Assembly: GCF_000243335.1 (NCBI RefSeq)
Contig: NZ_JH597773.1
Location: forward strand, 1,729,550 to 1,793,549
Reading direction: 5' to 3'
From: Leptonema illini DSM 21528
GTDB taxonomy: Bacteria; Spirochaetota; Leptospiria; Leptospirales; Leptonemataceae
DNA: 64,000 nt
Under the pieces are notes generated by a model. The model saw only the letters and a list, made by a program, of their open reading frames with translations. It ran no database searches and was not told the DNA's origin. A program made the translations under genes and the position numbers. Of the stretch, positions 8,574 through 16,799 are shown piece after piece (positions within the stretch are counted from its first letter, which is position 1; each line of letters starts with the position of its first letter).

Positions 8574-9400
8574 GCACCGTGGAAATCACAAAACAGTACT
8601 ATAACAGTCCCGATGCCGACGTCTTCTACCATGAAGTATGGGGCGGCGACGATATTCACATCGGCCTTTATACGACGACGCAGGACATTCGCGAGGCATC
8701 CCGATTAACCGTCGAACGTATGGCCTCTTTGATCGAGAATCGAATCGACGAAACGTCGACCGTTCTCGACCTCGGTTCGGGCTATGGCGGAGCGGCGCGC
8801 TATCTGAACGATCGCTTTCACTGCCGTGTGATCTGTCTTAACCTGAGCGAGGTCGAAAATCAGCGCAATCGCAACAGAAACAGCGAAACGGGACAATCCG
8901 AAGCGATCAGCGTCATCGACGGATCTTTCGAAGAGATTCCGCCCGTCATCCTCGACCACTCCGTCGACCTTGTATGGTCGCAGGATGCCATGCTTCACAG
9001 CGGATCAAAAGAGAAGATCTTCGCCTGCGTGTCTCGCATACTGAAACCAGGAGGCCGCTTCATCTTTACCGATCCCATGCAGAGCGAGAAGGCCGATCCG
9101 GCGCGTCTGCAGCCCGTCTATGATCGTATTCACCTGAAAGAGATGGGCAGCTTTGAACTCTATCAAAGGCTTGCCAGGCAGCACGGCATGACGACCGAAC
9201 GAATCCTCGACCTTTCGCCGCAGCTTCCCGTGCATTACGGCCGCGTTCTTGAAGAGCTGAACAGTCAGGATGCTCGCCTTCGCGCGAAGATCAGCGGCGA
9301 GTATATCGACCGCATGAAGATGGGCCTGCAACACTGGATCGATGCCGGCAACCGAGGCGATCTCGCCTGGGGCATCATCGAACTCAGTCGCAACTCCTGA
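8570..9400 (+). CDS. sdmt: Sarcosine/dimethylglycine N-methyltransferase
   Basis: A 276-residue class I methyltransferase that begins within the stop codon of the glycine/sarcosine methyltransferase. The SAM motif is VLDLGSGYGGAARYLNDRF, followed by NLSEVENQRNR, VDLVWSQDAMLHS and ILKPGGRFIFTDPMQ. These match the dimethylglycine methyltransferase family, which completes glycine betaine formation. Two separate genes of this type form the salt-stress betaine pathway described in Halorhodospira and Aphanothece. With the symporter downstream, the operon would let the cell both make and import a compatible solute. Confidence 0.85.
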   Translation: MSTVEITKQYYNSPDADVFYHEVWGGDDIHIGLYTTTQDIREASRLTVERMASLIENRIDETSTVLDLGSGYGGAARYLNDRFHCRVICLNLSEVENQRNRNRNSETGQSEAISVIDGSFEEIPPVILDHSVDLVWSQDAMLHSGSKEKIFACVSRILKPGGRFIFTDPMQSEKADPARLQPVYDRIHLKEMGSFELYQRLARQHGMTTERILDLSPQLPVHYGRVLEELNSQDARLRAKISGEYIDRMKMGLQHWIDAGNRGDLAWGIIELSRNS

Positions 9401-9406
9401 ATAGCC

Positions 9407-10804
9407 ATGACTGCCATCACCTTTCTATTCTTCCTGTTCTGCTTCACTCTGATCGGCGTAGCGTCGATCAGAGCAAGCAAACAGACGACGGACGATTACC
9501 TGCTCGCCGGCCGCAGCGTCTCACCGCTCTTTACGGCTCTTTCGGCCGTGGCGACGAATAACAGCGGCTTTATGTTTATCGGTCTGATCGGTTATACCTA
9601 CGCCGTCGGGTTATCCTCTATATGGATCATGGTCGGATGGATCGCCGGCGATTATCTTGCCTGGAGATGGATCTATCCGCATCTGCGACGCGAATCTGAG
9701 ATGCGCGACGTCGCCACCGTCCCTTCGTACCTCAGCCATACGGGCGACCGTTACGGACCGGCCGTTATGCGCATCGCCGCCGTCATTCTCATCGTCTTTC
9801 TTGGCGTCTATGCCGCCGCGCAGTTGAATGCCGGCTCCAAAGCGCTGCACACGCTGTTCGGATGGCAGTATGAAACCGGAGCCATCATCGGCGCCGTCAT
9901 CGTTCTTGTGTACAGCTGGTCGGGAGGCATTCGCGCCTCGATCTGGACTGACGTCGCTCAGTCCGTCGTTATGGTCGCCGCCATGCTTCTTCTTGTCATC
10001 AGCATCGTCGTCGAGGTCGGCGGCGTTCCGGCAGCGATCGAACGGCTGGCCGAAATCGATCCGTCTCTGTTAACGCTGATTCCTGCAAATCTCAAGTTCG
10101 GCTTTGCCGCCTTTCTTCTCAGCTGGATAGCCGCCGGCATCGGCGTTACGGGACAGCCGCACGTCATCATTCGCGCTATGGCCATCCGCTCTGTCACAGC
10201 GATGAGTACGGCCCGGCGGGTTTATTTTCTATGGTACACGCTCTTCTCGGCGCTTGCCATCGCCGTCGGCCTTGGAGCGCGCATCCTGCTCGATCATCCC
10301 GAGACGTTCGACGCAGAGTTAGCCCTGCCCATCATCTCAACGCAGCTGCTGCATCCGATATTGATCGGGCTGATCCTTGCCGGCCTTTTTGCAGCCACGA
10401 TGTCGACGGCCGATTCACAGGTGCTCGCCTGCTCGGCGGCCTTCACACAGGATCTGCTGCCCGAACGCTACTGGAAGAACTATATTCTCGCGAAAATGGG
10501 AACGGCCCTTGTTACGCTTCTGACGTTAAGCATCGCGCTTTTCGGCAGCCAGAACGTCTTCGGTCTCGTCGTTCTCTCCTGGTCCATCCTTGCATCGACG
10601 CTCGGTCCGCTGATCATGCTGCATTCCTTACGGCGCCCCGTTTCGGGGCCTGTGTCCATTCTCATGATGGTTGCCGGTATGGCGGCCGTATTCCTGTGGC
10701 GGGCCATGCCCGGATACTCCGATGCCGTGTATGAAACGCTGCCCGGTATGGCAGCCGGTTTTCTTGTGTATCTGATTTCTCAGCTCAATCAGAAAAAGAG
10801 GTGA
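9407..10804 (+). CDS. Sodium:solute symporter (SSS family, PutP-like)
   Basis: A 465-residue integral membrane protein with about 12-13 hydrophobic segments. Family hallmarks are DDYLLAGRSVSPLFTALSAV near the N-terminus, the conserved FMFIGLIGYTYAVGLS block, GVTGQPHVIIRAMAIRS, and LFAATMSTADSQVLACSAAF with Ser/Thr residues of the Na2 site. It imports a small organic solute with sodium; the PutP branch includes proline and betaine carriers. It starts 6 bases after the betaine methyltransferase gene, so uptake of betaine or its precursors is the likeliest role (inferred). Confidence 0.85.
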   Translation: MTAITFLFFLFCFTLIGVASIRASKQTTDDYLLAGRSVSPLFTALSAVATNNSGFMFIGLIGYTYAVGLSSIWIMVGWIAGDYLAWRWIYPHLRRESEMRDVATVPSYLSHTGDRYGPAVMRIAAVILIVFLGVYAAAQLNAGSKALHTLFGWQYETGAIIGAVIVLVYSWSGGIRASIWTDVAQSVVMVAAMLLLVISIVVEVGGVPAAIERLAEIDPSLLTLIPANLKFGFAAFLLSWIAAGIGVTGQPHVIIRAMAIRSVTAMSTARRVYFLWYTLFSALAIAVGLGARILLDHPETFDAELALPIISTQLLHPILIGLILAGLFAATMSTADSQVLACSAAFTQDLLPERYWKNYILAKMGTALVTLLTLSIALFGSQNVFGLVVLSWSILASTLGPLIMLHSLRRPVSGPVSILMMVAGMAAVFLWRAMPGYSDAVYETLPGMAAGFLVYLISQLNQKKR

Positions 10805-10832
10805 GAACAGGCCATCTGTCACTTTACTGACT

Positions 10833-10860
10833 CCACAGGCCGATCCCCAACGGCCTGTGG
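10833..10860 (+). terminator. Perfect 10-bp hairpin between the symporter and AbrB genes
   Basis: CCACAGGCCG (10833-10842) pairs with CGGCCTGTGG (10851-10860) around an 8-base loop. It lies 28 bases after the symporter stop. No T-tract follows and the Shine-Dalgarno region of the AbrB gene starts at once. It could be a transcription barrier or a structure controlling translation of the next gene. Confidence 0.45.
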
Positions 10861-10868
10861 GAGCCAGT

Positions 10869-11177
10869 ATGTCAAAAACAACGTCAAAATCAGCGTCACA
10901 CTCTTCATCGGCCTCAACAGCGGACTCAAGCGACCGCAGCGCCTGCGGACCGTGCTGCCGCATCGAATCCATCGTCAGCACGGACGAAAGAGGCCAGATG
11001 GTGCTGCCCCGCGACGTCAGGGAAAAGGCAGGCATCAAGCCCGGCGATAAGCTCGCCCTCGTCAGCTTCGAAAATAACGGGAAAATCACCTGCATTGCCC
11101 TTGTTCCGGCCGACAGCCTGTCGGGCACGGTGCAGGATCTGCTCGGCCCGCTTCTTGGAGTCGCCCCGGTCGGATAG
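10869..11177 (+). CDS. AbrB/SpoVT-type DNA-binding protein (HgcAB-associated family)
   Basis: A 102-residue protein. The ATG at 10869 follows GGGAG. After a Ser/Thr-rich N-terminus comes CGPCCRIESIVSTDERGQ and then MVLPRDVREKAGIKPGDKLAL, the swapped-hairpin AbrB fold. A C-terminal helix with LLGPLLG follows. The Cys-Gly-Pro-Cys-Cys cluster before the domain is typical of the proteins named HgcAB-associated, which are also found beside arsM. Here it lies 145 bases upstream of arsM, so it probably regulates arsenic methylation, with the cysteines sensing a thiophilic metal(loid). That role is inferred. Confidence 0.75.
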   Translation: MSKTTSKSASHSSSASTADSSDRSACGPCCRIESIVSTDERGQMVLPRDVREKAGIKPGDKLALVSFENNGKITCIALVPADSLSGTVQDLLGPLLGVAPVG

Positions 11178-11237
11178 CGGCTGGCAGAGGGAGTGGAACC
11201 GCTCGTGCGCTGTCCGCGTCCAATCTGCCGGTATTGC

Positions 11238-11264
11238 TGATTTTTCTGATTTTTCTGATTTTAT
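11238..11264 (+). repeat. Three tandem copies of TGATTTTTC before arsM
   Basis: The 9-base unit TGATTTTTC occurs twice and is followed by a third copy ending in A. It lies about 60 bases upstream of the arsM start, between the AbrB-type gene and arsM. It could be a slippage-prone spacer or a protein-binding array. Confidence 0.6.
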
Positions 11265-11322
11265 TGACGATTCCAGCAAATTGCCTTTATTGGATCTGGC
11301 GCTATTGTCGCCGGAGGATAGT

Positions 11323-12132
11323 ATGAATCAGGAAACTGTAAAAGAGTATGTGAGAGATCGCTACGGAAGTATCGCCTCACGCGGAGGCGGCGGTTGCTGC
11401 GGATCAGCTTCCCGGCAATCCGAAAAGCTCAGCGAGTCTGTAGGCTACTCGCATGAAGAGATGAATGCCGTTCCCGAAGGAGCCAATCTCGGACTGGGAT
11501 GCGGAAATCCGCTTGCCAGCGAATCAATCAAAACGGGCGAAACCGTGCTCGACCTCGGCTCGGGTGCCGGCTTCGACGCCTTTCTTGCGGCCAGACAGGT
11601 CGGGCCCGAAGGCAAGGTAATCGGAGTGGACATGACTCCGCAGATGATCGCCCGGGCTCGTGCGAACGCAGAGAAGGCAGGCGTGAAGAACGTCGAGTTC
11701 CGACTCGGCGAAATCGAGAACCTGCCTGTCGCAGATGGCGCCGTCGATCTGATCATCTCGAACTGCGTGATCAATCTCGTTCCCGACAAAGCGACCGTCT
11801 TTCGCGACGCCTTTCGCGTATTGAAGTCGGGCGGACGTATGATGGTCTCTGATATCGTCGTGAAATCCCCTCTGCCCGACGAGGTGAGCTCGTTTCTACC
11901 GGCGATCGGAGCCTGCGTCGGCGGCGCTTCTCTGCTTGCGGATTATACGGCAGCGATAGCGGCAGCTGGATTCAAGGATGTTCGCATCCTCCAGGAATCG
12001 GGTATTCCCGCCGAATGGCTCGATGATCCCGACCTGCGAGCACTCGCTACAAAGCAGGGTTATTCATCCGAGCGCGTCGCCGCTCTTGCCGCCGACGTCG
12101 TAAGCATCAAGGTATCGGCGGTTAAACGTTAA
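11323..12132 (+). CDS. arsM: Arsenite S-adenosylmethionine methyltransferase
   Basis: The ATG at 11323 follows GGAGG and gives 269 residues; the open frame extends upstream but without protein-like sequence. Motif I is VLDLGSGAGFDAFLAARQVG. The cysteines that bind As(III) in this family are present: Cys60 in GLGCGNP, Cys148 in ISNCVINL and Cys198 in GACVGGAS, plus a Cys pair near residue 25. It methylates arsenite to mono-, di- and trimethyl forms in the cytoplasm. Its last 60 bases are repeated exactly at 15111-15170. Confidence 0.92.
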   Translation: MNQETVKEYVRDRYGSIASRGGGGCCGSASRQSEKLSESVGYSHEEMNAVPEGANLGLGCGNPLASESIKTGETVLDLGSGAGFDAFLAARQVGPEGKVIGVDMTPQMIARARANAEKAGVKNVEFRLGEIENLPVADGAVDLIISNCVINLVPDKATVFRDAFRVLKSGGRMMVSDIVVKSPLPDEVSSFLPAIGACVGGASLLADYTAAIAAAGFKDVRILQESGIPAEWLDDPDLRALATKQGYSSERVAALAADVVSIKVSAVKR

Positions 12133-12133
12133 A
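12074..12133 (+). repeat. Left copy of a 60-bp direct repeat (arsM 3' end)
   Basis: Bases 12074-12133 are identical to 15111-15170. The left copy is the true end of arsM. The similarity continues past the exact part, with several mismatches, into sequence resembling the ychF 3' end. The two copies bracket a segment of about 3 kb. Confidence 0.9.
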
Positions 12134-12220
12134 TCCGAAGTAGCCGACGTCTCCGTCCTGAACGATGCATTTCTTAGCATCGCTCAGGCGGCGGCGACCG
12201 GTCGCTTTCCCGACTGATGC
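12122..12220 (-). pseudogene. Fragment of a diverged ychF 3' end
   Basis: Read on the minus strand this encodes GKATGRRRLSDAKKCIVQDG and then DVGYFGFNV before a stop. It aligns with the C-terminus of the complete YchF at 15159-16250 (AGRLRLEGKEYIVQDG, DICYFRFNV). The rest of the gene is missing. The differences show it is not a recent copy of the resident ychF but came from a related genome or an old duplication. Confidence 0.7.
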
Positions 12221-12369
12221 GACGGGTGTCGCTGGCCTGGCGCAAGGTATATGCTTTACAGCCAGAACACGACAGCGGAGAATCATCCGGAGAAATAGTT
12301 TACCTGGATATGACAGGCAAAAAGTAGTGGATAAATCTGAGATTGGATTCTTCAACATCCGGAGGCTAA

Positions 12370-13659
12370 ATGAGACGAATTATCGCTATGATCATCTTGA
12401 GTATTCCGTTTGCGATGGGAATTGGAATCGTCTACATGATCGCCTCCCAATGGAAGGCCTCTACGCCGATCGATTATTCCAGGCTCAGTGATCAACCGGA
12501 CGTAAAATTCGCACTGGACCGTCTGATCAAAGGAGACTTCGCCGACTATGCTCCTCCCGCTACACGTGCGGCGGAGAACTTTGACAGAGCGAACGAGCAG
12601 ATACGAGGAATACTTCTCAACGCGAGCGAGTATACTCTGATCGAATACGGGTCTGTGACTCAGCATTCCAACAACCGGAATACAACACAGGTCAACCTCG
12701 CCTTTCAGGCCAGACTGTCTTCAGGCAGCTTTGCTCTGATTCGAATGGCTCTTTTAAAAAATGACAATGAACCGCTCCTGATATCGGCGTTACAGGCTCA
12801 ACCGATTGCCGATGAATGGTTCAAGCTATACAACGTATCTGCCCTGCCTTTTACATGGAAACATGGAATGTTGCTTGGCTTTATGGTACTGTCACTGGGC
12901 ATCGTTGCATGGTCGGCATATCTTCTGCTTTTCAAGAGCCCTCAGAAAAACCTGATTCTCTGGAGCATAGCCATCATCATCGGATTGTCTAAACTGACAT
13001 TGAACTGGAATGATGAATCGTGGAATCTGCAACTGATAAACATTGCTCTGCTGCCAGGAGGGTTCGTCCGCATGGGAAACCTCGGTATCTACGTTCTGTC
13101 AGCCCATATTCCCGTATTCGGAATTGTCTATATCGTAAAACATCTTCTGTCCAAACAACGGAGCAGTCAGCCTGCAACGCAATCGGCTACACCAAACGAC
13201 GATGCAACAATAGACGCATGGATTGAGAAGCTGTCGGGCTTCTATGACGATTCCATTCCTCAAGAGGTGCAGGAAGAAGCGGTCGCACACCTATCGTTAA
13301 CAATTCCTGACGATCAACTCTGGAAGCTCCTTCCGCCTCACAAAGGCAAAGGCTACTGGGAGAATGCGGCAAGAGTACTCGTGCAAATCGGCTTTCCGCG
13401 ACTGTGGATCGTCGAAGAAGGACTGGTAAAATGGCTACAGGATATGAACTGGCCCGGTGCAAGAAGAATCTACGATCTTCTCATGACTCTACCAGATAAC
13501 GAATTTATCGCCATGATCGAGAAGACTCTACGTAAGGCCGACAGCGAAGACGATACAGTATGGATCTACTGGTTGAAGGAGTTGATAGAAGATAAAGGCG
13601 TTCTTGCGAGGCTCAGTGAGGAAGGCAGGGTGATTCTGGAACGGGCGGAGGATGGTTGA
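12370..13659 (+). CDS. Membrane protein with C-terminal DUF5071-like domain
   Basis: A 429-residue protein with GGAGG 4 bases before the ATG. It has an N-terminal signal/anchor helix (residues 4-26), an extracytoplasmic region to about 165, then three to four helices to about 265. The cytoplasmic C-terminal part contains GLVKWLQDMNWPGARRIYDL and then LMTLPDNEFIAMIEK, which matches DUF5071. DUF5071 proteins often occur near polymorphic-toxin immunity genes, so an immunity or stress role is possible. The function is unknown. It is the first gene of the segment inserted between arsM and ychF. Confidence 0.6.
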   Translation: MRRIIAMIILSIPFAMGIGIVYMIASQWKASTPIDYSRLSDQPDVKFALDRLIKGDFADYAPPATRAAENFDRANEQIRGILLNASEYTLIEYGSVTQHSNNRNTTQVNLAFQARLSSGSFALIRMALLKNDNEPLLISALQAQPIADEWFKLYNVSALPFTWKHGMLLGFMVLSLGIVAWSAYLLLFKSPQKNLILWSIAIIIGLSKLTLNWNDESWNLQLINIALLPGGFVRMGNLGIYVLSAHIPVFGIVYIVKHLLSKQRSSQPATQSATPNDDATIDAWIEKLSGFYDDSIPQEVQEEAVAHLSLTIPDDQLWKLLPPHKGKGYWENAARVLVQIGFPRLWIVEEGLVKWLQDMNWPGARRIYDLLMTLPDNEFIAMIEKTLRKADSEDDTVWIYWLKELIEDKGVLARLSEEGRVILERAEDG

Positions 13660-13822
13660 TGGGGGGATAGAGGGAAAACTTTGTGCCGTCTCAAAAAAGT
13701 CCCGAAGCCATGAAAACATCATTGAAAATTTGATTTACAATCAAACGAGTAGCAACAATATGTAAAGTAAACAGGACTGATCTTCAAGGCTTTTGTATCA
13801 AATAGCATGGTGAATTGGTTGT

Positions 13823-14353
13823 ATGGTGCCCGCAAGTGATCTTAAGTTGAACCGGAATGACCTGCTTTCATTGTGGGTAGCTATGCGGCGGGGTGATTCG
13901 ACAGCCTTCGCTCCCGGGAAAGCCCTCGAATACTTGATTATTCGATCCTTTGAATTGGAGCAATGCCGGGTAGAATATGCCTTTGAAGTAAATCTCCTTG
14001 GAAATGTTATTGAGCAGATTGATGGATTTATAGAAATTGAAGGAACAGGTTTTCTGTGTGAGTGCAAGGACACTCCCAGCCACAATGTGTTTTTTGATCC
14101 GATTGCCAAAATGGTCGCTCGACTTAACCGCAGGCCCTCTTCTGATGTAGGGGCCATTTTCGCAACGAGCGAGTTCACCGAGCCGGCTCTTGTTCTTGCA
14201 AATTTTACGTTCCCCAGAACAGTGCTTTTGTGGAATGTGGACGAAATAGAATACGCATTGAAGAAGCAATATTTTCGCGCAGGCATGAAGGCAAAACTCA
14301 GACAAGCTCAAATGCGTGGAATTTCTGACTATAATATCATGGTCGAGGAATGA
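13823..14353 (+). CDS. PD-(D/E)XK nuclease-fold protein (restriction endonuclease-like)
   Basis: A 176-residue protein. Residues about 30-85 show the core of the PD-(D/E)XK fold: a helix with ALEYLIIRSFELE (candidate early Glu), then QIDGFIEIEGTGFLCECKDT, where Asp and the Glu-x-Lys of CECK are the expected metal and catalytic residues. The rest is alpha/beta without a known DNA-binding domain. It is AT-richer than its neighbours. The next gene starts 1 base after its stop, so the two form a unit. A role in phage or plasmid defence is inferred. Confidence 0.65.
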   Translation: MVPASDLKLNRNDLLSLWVAMRRGDSTAFAPGKALEYLIIRSFELEQCRVEYAFEVNLLGNVIEQIDGFIEIEGTGFLCECKDTPSHNVFFDPIAKMVARLNRRPSSDVGAIFATSEFTEPALVLANFTFPRTVLLWNVDEIEYALKKQYFRAGMKAKLRQAQMRGISDYNIMVEE

Positions 14354-14354
14354 A

Positions 14355-14870
14355 GTGAAGCCCATCGCAATCACCGAAAGCAAACACGATTTGTATGCCC
14401 TGGAAAGGATTCTTGGAGTCCTGCCATCGATTAGCTTTTCTGGATTTGCTGCGTCTGGAAAAAATGCGGCCATATCGTACGCCCGTTCGGCTCTTCTCAG
14501 TCCGAACAGGCGCGTTGTTCTTGTTATCGACAGTGATTCCCTTGATCCAGGGAAAATTGATGAAGGGCGTCAATTCGTTAACGATTACTTAGCAAAACCC
14601 GATAGAAACCGCTTCTTACTCGTTCAGATGATTCCGGAATTCGAAAGAGTTTTTTTCTATAATGAGTACATGGTTACCAAGGGAACAGTAGAAAAAATTC
14701 ATCTCGCACCAAGGCAAGGTCTCTACGATCTAAAAGGCATAGCTTCGGAAGATGATTACTATGAATATATTGATGGCCTATCAACGAAGGAACTGGAAAG
14801 TATCGCCAGAAATGCGCCCGAGATCCAGGAAATTGCGTCTTTTCTTTCTATCTCAGTTTCTGCCGTATAG
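14355..14870 (+). CDS. TOPRIM-like small protein, partner of the preceding nuclease
   Basis: The in-frame GTG at 14355, next to the stop of the nuclease gene, gives 171 residues; an ATG at 14316 lies inside that gene. The protein opens with IAITESKHDLYALERIL, resembling the first TOPRIM strand (Glu then Gly/Ser-Lys-x-Asp). It continues to RRVVLVIDSDSLDPGKI, a hydrophobic strand ending in Asp-x-Asp as in TOPRIM domains of OLD nucleases and primases. No ATPase domain is present. The fold is inferred from these motifs and the function is unknown. Confidence 0.5.
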   Translation: MKPIAITESKHDLYALERILGVLPSISFSGFAASGKNAAISYARSALLSPNRRVVLVIDSDSLDPGKIDEGRQFVNDYLAKPDRNRFLLVQMIPEFERVFFYNEYMVTKGTVEKIHLAPRQGLYDLKGIASEDDYYEYIDGLSTKELESIARNAPEIQEIASFLSISVSAV

Positions 14871-15110
14871 CCTCACCGGGATTCGCCCGCACAAAGCAGT
14901 GTTGAAAGCCGGTTTATTCTATTGAATACCTGTGATCTCGCCTTCGTAAAACCCACGATCGACGAGTACTCGCCTGATGGCGTAGAATTCCATAGGCCAC
15001 GATAGAAATCACGTTCCCTCTGGAGTCACCTTTAAGACCTATCCTATAAAGGAATACTCTGTCGTTGAAAACATCGGTTCAATGAATAGCAGTGCTAACA
15101 CAATTTGAAA

Positions 15111-15170
15111 GCGTCGCCGCTCTTGCCGCCGACGTCGTAAGCATCAAGGTATCGGCGGTTAAACGTTAAA
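15111..15170 (+). repeat. Right copy of the 60-bp direct repeat (arsM remnant / ychF end)
   Basis: Identical to 12074-12133. Here the arsM coding tail has no gene in front of it, so it is a remnant. The ychF stop codon (15159-15161, minus strand) lies inside the repeat, showing that arsM and ychF once ended tail to tail with overlapping stops. The 240 bases before it (14871-15110) hold no gene that I can see. Confidence 0.9.
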
Positions 15171-16250
15171 CCGGAAGTAGCAGATGTCTCCGTCCTGGAC
15201 GATGTATTCCTTTCCTTCCAGGCGCAGGCGTCCGGCCTCTTTCGCGGCGTTCATCGTGCCGTATTTATCGAAATCGGCGTACGACGTCACCTCCGCGCGG
15301 ATGAAGCCGCGCGAGATGTCGCTGTGGATCTCGCCTGCGGCGTCCTGTGCGTTGGTGCCGCGCCGGATCGTCCACGCCCTCACCTCGACCTCGCCCGCCG
15401 TGAAAAACGTAATGTAACCGAGAAGGCTGTAGGCCTCGCGGATCATGCGATGCAGACCGGATTCTTCGACGCCAAGCGATTCCAGATACTCTTTCTGTTC
15501 TTCGGGCGGCAGAGAGGCGAGCTCTTCTTCGATGCGACCGCAGAGCATGACGTATCCACTGCCTTCTTTCTTCGCATGTGCTATAACCTGTTCGGTGAAG
15601 GCGTTGCCTTTGCTCAGCGAGTCTTCGTCGACGTTCAGTACATAGAGCACCGGACGGGCCGTAAGAAGAGCGATCTCTTTCAGCAGAAGCTCCTCTTCTT
15701 CGGTGTAGGATAACGATCGAGCCGGCTTCTCGTCTTCGAGAACGGCCATCACCTTTTTCGCGAAATCGTAACGCTTCGCCGCATCTTTGTCGCCAGACTT
15801 CGCCTTCTTCTCATGCTTCTGCATGAGCTTCTCGATCGTTTCCATGTCGGCGAGAATCAGTTCAAGATCGATGATGCGGATGTCTTCCAGAGGCTCCACC
15901 TTGCCGCGCACGTGGATGATCTGTCCGTCGTCGAAGCAGCGCACGACGTGAGCGATGGCATGCGTCTCTCTGATATGCGTGAGGAATTTATTACCGAGGC
16001 CTTCGCCTTTATGAGCCCCTTCGACGAGGCCGGCGATATCGACGAATTCCATGAAGGCAGGCACGATGCCTTTCGGCTTTACGACCTCGATGAGCTTATC
16101 CATGCGCGGATCGGGCACATCGACCCGGCCGACGTTCGGCTCGATCGTGCAGAACGGATAGTTCGCCGATTGGGCCCCGGCCTTTGTCAGAGCATTAAAG
16201 ATGGTCGACTTACCGACGTTCGGAAGTCCAACGATACCGCAGCGTAGCAC
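15159..16250 (-). CDS. ychF: Redox-regulated ATPase YchF (Obg family)
   Basis: The GTG at 16250, preceded by GGAGG at good distance, gives exactly the family length of 363 residues. The P-loop is GLPNVGKST (residues 8-16), followed by G2/G3 blocks including VDIAGLVEGAHKGEGLGNKF. The base-recognition loop is NVDED rather than NKxD, as expected for this ATP-preferring member. A coiled coil (METIEKLMQKHEKKAK) and a C-terminal TGS domain with AWTIRRGTNAQDAAGEIHSD complete it. It binds ribosomes and is linked to stress and translation control. Confidence 0.95.
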   Translation of the reverse strand: MLRCGIVGLPNVGKSTIFNALTKAGAQSANYPFCTIEPNVGRVDVPDPRMDKLIEVVKPKGIVPAFMEFVDIAGLVEGAHKGEGLGNKFLTHIRETHAIAHVVRCFDDGQIIHVRGKVEPLEDIRIIDLELILADMETIEKLMQKHEKKAKSGDKDAAKRYDFAKKVMAVLEDEKPARSLSYTEEEELLLKEIALLTARPVLYVLNVDEDSLSKGNAFTEQVIAHAKKEGSGYVMLCGRIEEELASLPPEEQKEYLESLGVEESGLHRMIREAYSLLGYITFFTAGEVEVRAWTIRRGTNAQDAAGEIHSDISRGFIRAEVTSYADFDKYGTMNAAKEAGRLRLEGKEYIVQDGDICYFRFNV

Positions 16251-16352
16251 AGATTGCCTCCAGTGAAGGGCCAGTTTTCGGCGAGAAGCGACGCAGCCAA
16301 ACGAAAAAGAAAGGGCGCAGCGAAGCCCCCTGGTTTTCTTTGGTCTATCGCT

Positions 16353-16736
16353 ATGAAAATCGTTCTTGATGTGGGTCAGTGCCGCCCTGACCATTCCTCC
16401 CTTGCACGTCTGGTTACTTCGGTCGGCGCCGAAATCGAGAAGGTCACTCTGCCGGCCATCGCCCTTGAGAAGTTACGCGAAAGGCGTTACGATCTCGTGC
16501 TTGTGAACCGCAAGATCGACGAGGACTACACAGACGGCCTGGATCTCGTAAAGGCCATGCAGGCCGACCCCGAACTCAAGCATATTCCCATCATGCTCAT
16601 CTCGAATTACGTCGAAGCGCAGGAAGAGGCCGTCCGGCACGGCGCCATCCGCGGATTTGGAAAAAGCGAGATCAACGACCCGGCGACGCGCGAACGTCTG
16701 CGTATGGTGCTCGGATTGCATCAGGCGTCGGCCTGA
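16353..16736 (+). CDS. Degenerate response-regulator receiver (pseudo-receiver)
   Basis: The ATG at 16353 gives 127 residues with the alternating alpha/beta pattern of a CheY-like receiver. The expected phospho-acceptor aspartate is replaced: the strand reads YDLVLVNRKID where active receivers have LxD. The usual N-terminal Asp pair is also absent. The distal Lys is kept (GFGKSEI), and IPIMLISNY holds the Ser/Thr position. It is thus unlikely to be phosphorylated in the usual way and may bind a partner constitutively. The next gene is an MBL-fold hydrolase 63 bases downstream. Confidence 0.7.
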   Translation: MKIVLDVGQCRPDHSSLARLVTSVGAEIEKVTLPAIALEKLRERRYDLVLVNRKIDEDYTDGLDLVKAMQADPELKHIPIMLISNYVEAQEEAVRHGAIRGFGKSEINDPATRERLRMVLGLHQASA

Positions 16737-16799
16737 TCCTCTTGCCATATCTGCAAAAAATCCTTCCATTTCTGAGCACGGTGCACATTGTGGGCCGTC

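Noticed and set aside
12074-15170. A complete integrative element with attL and attR
   Set aside because: There is no integrase, excisionase or tRNA target, and the repeat is coding sequence of arsM; homologous exchange explains it equally well.
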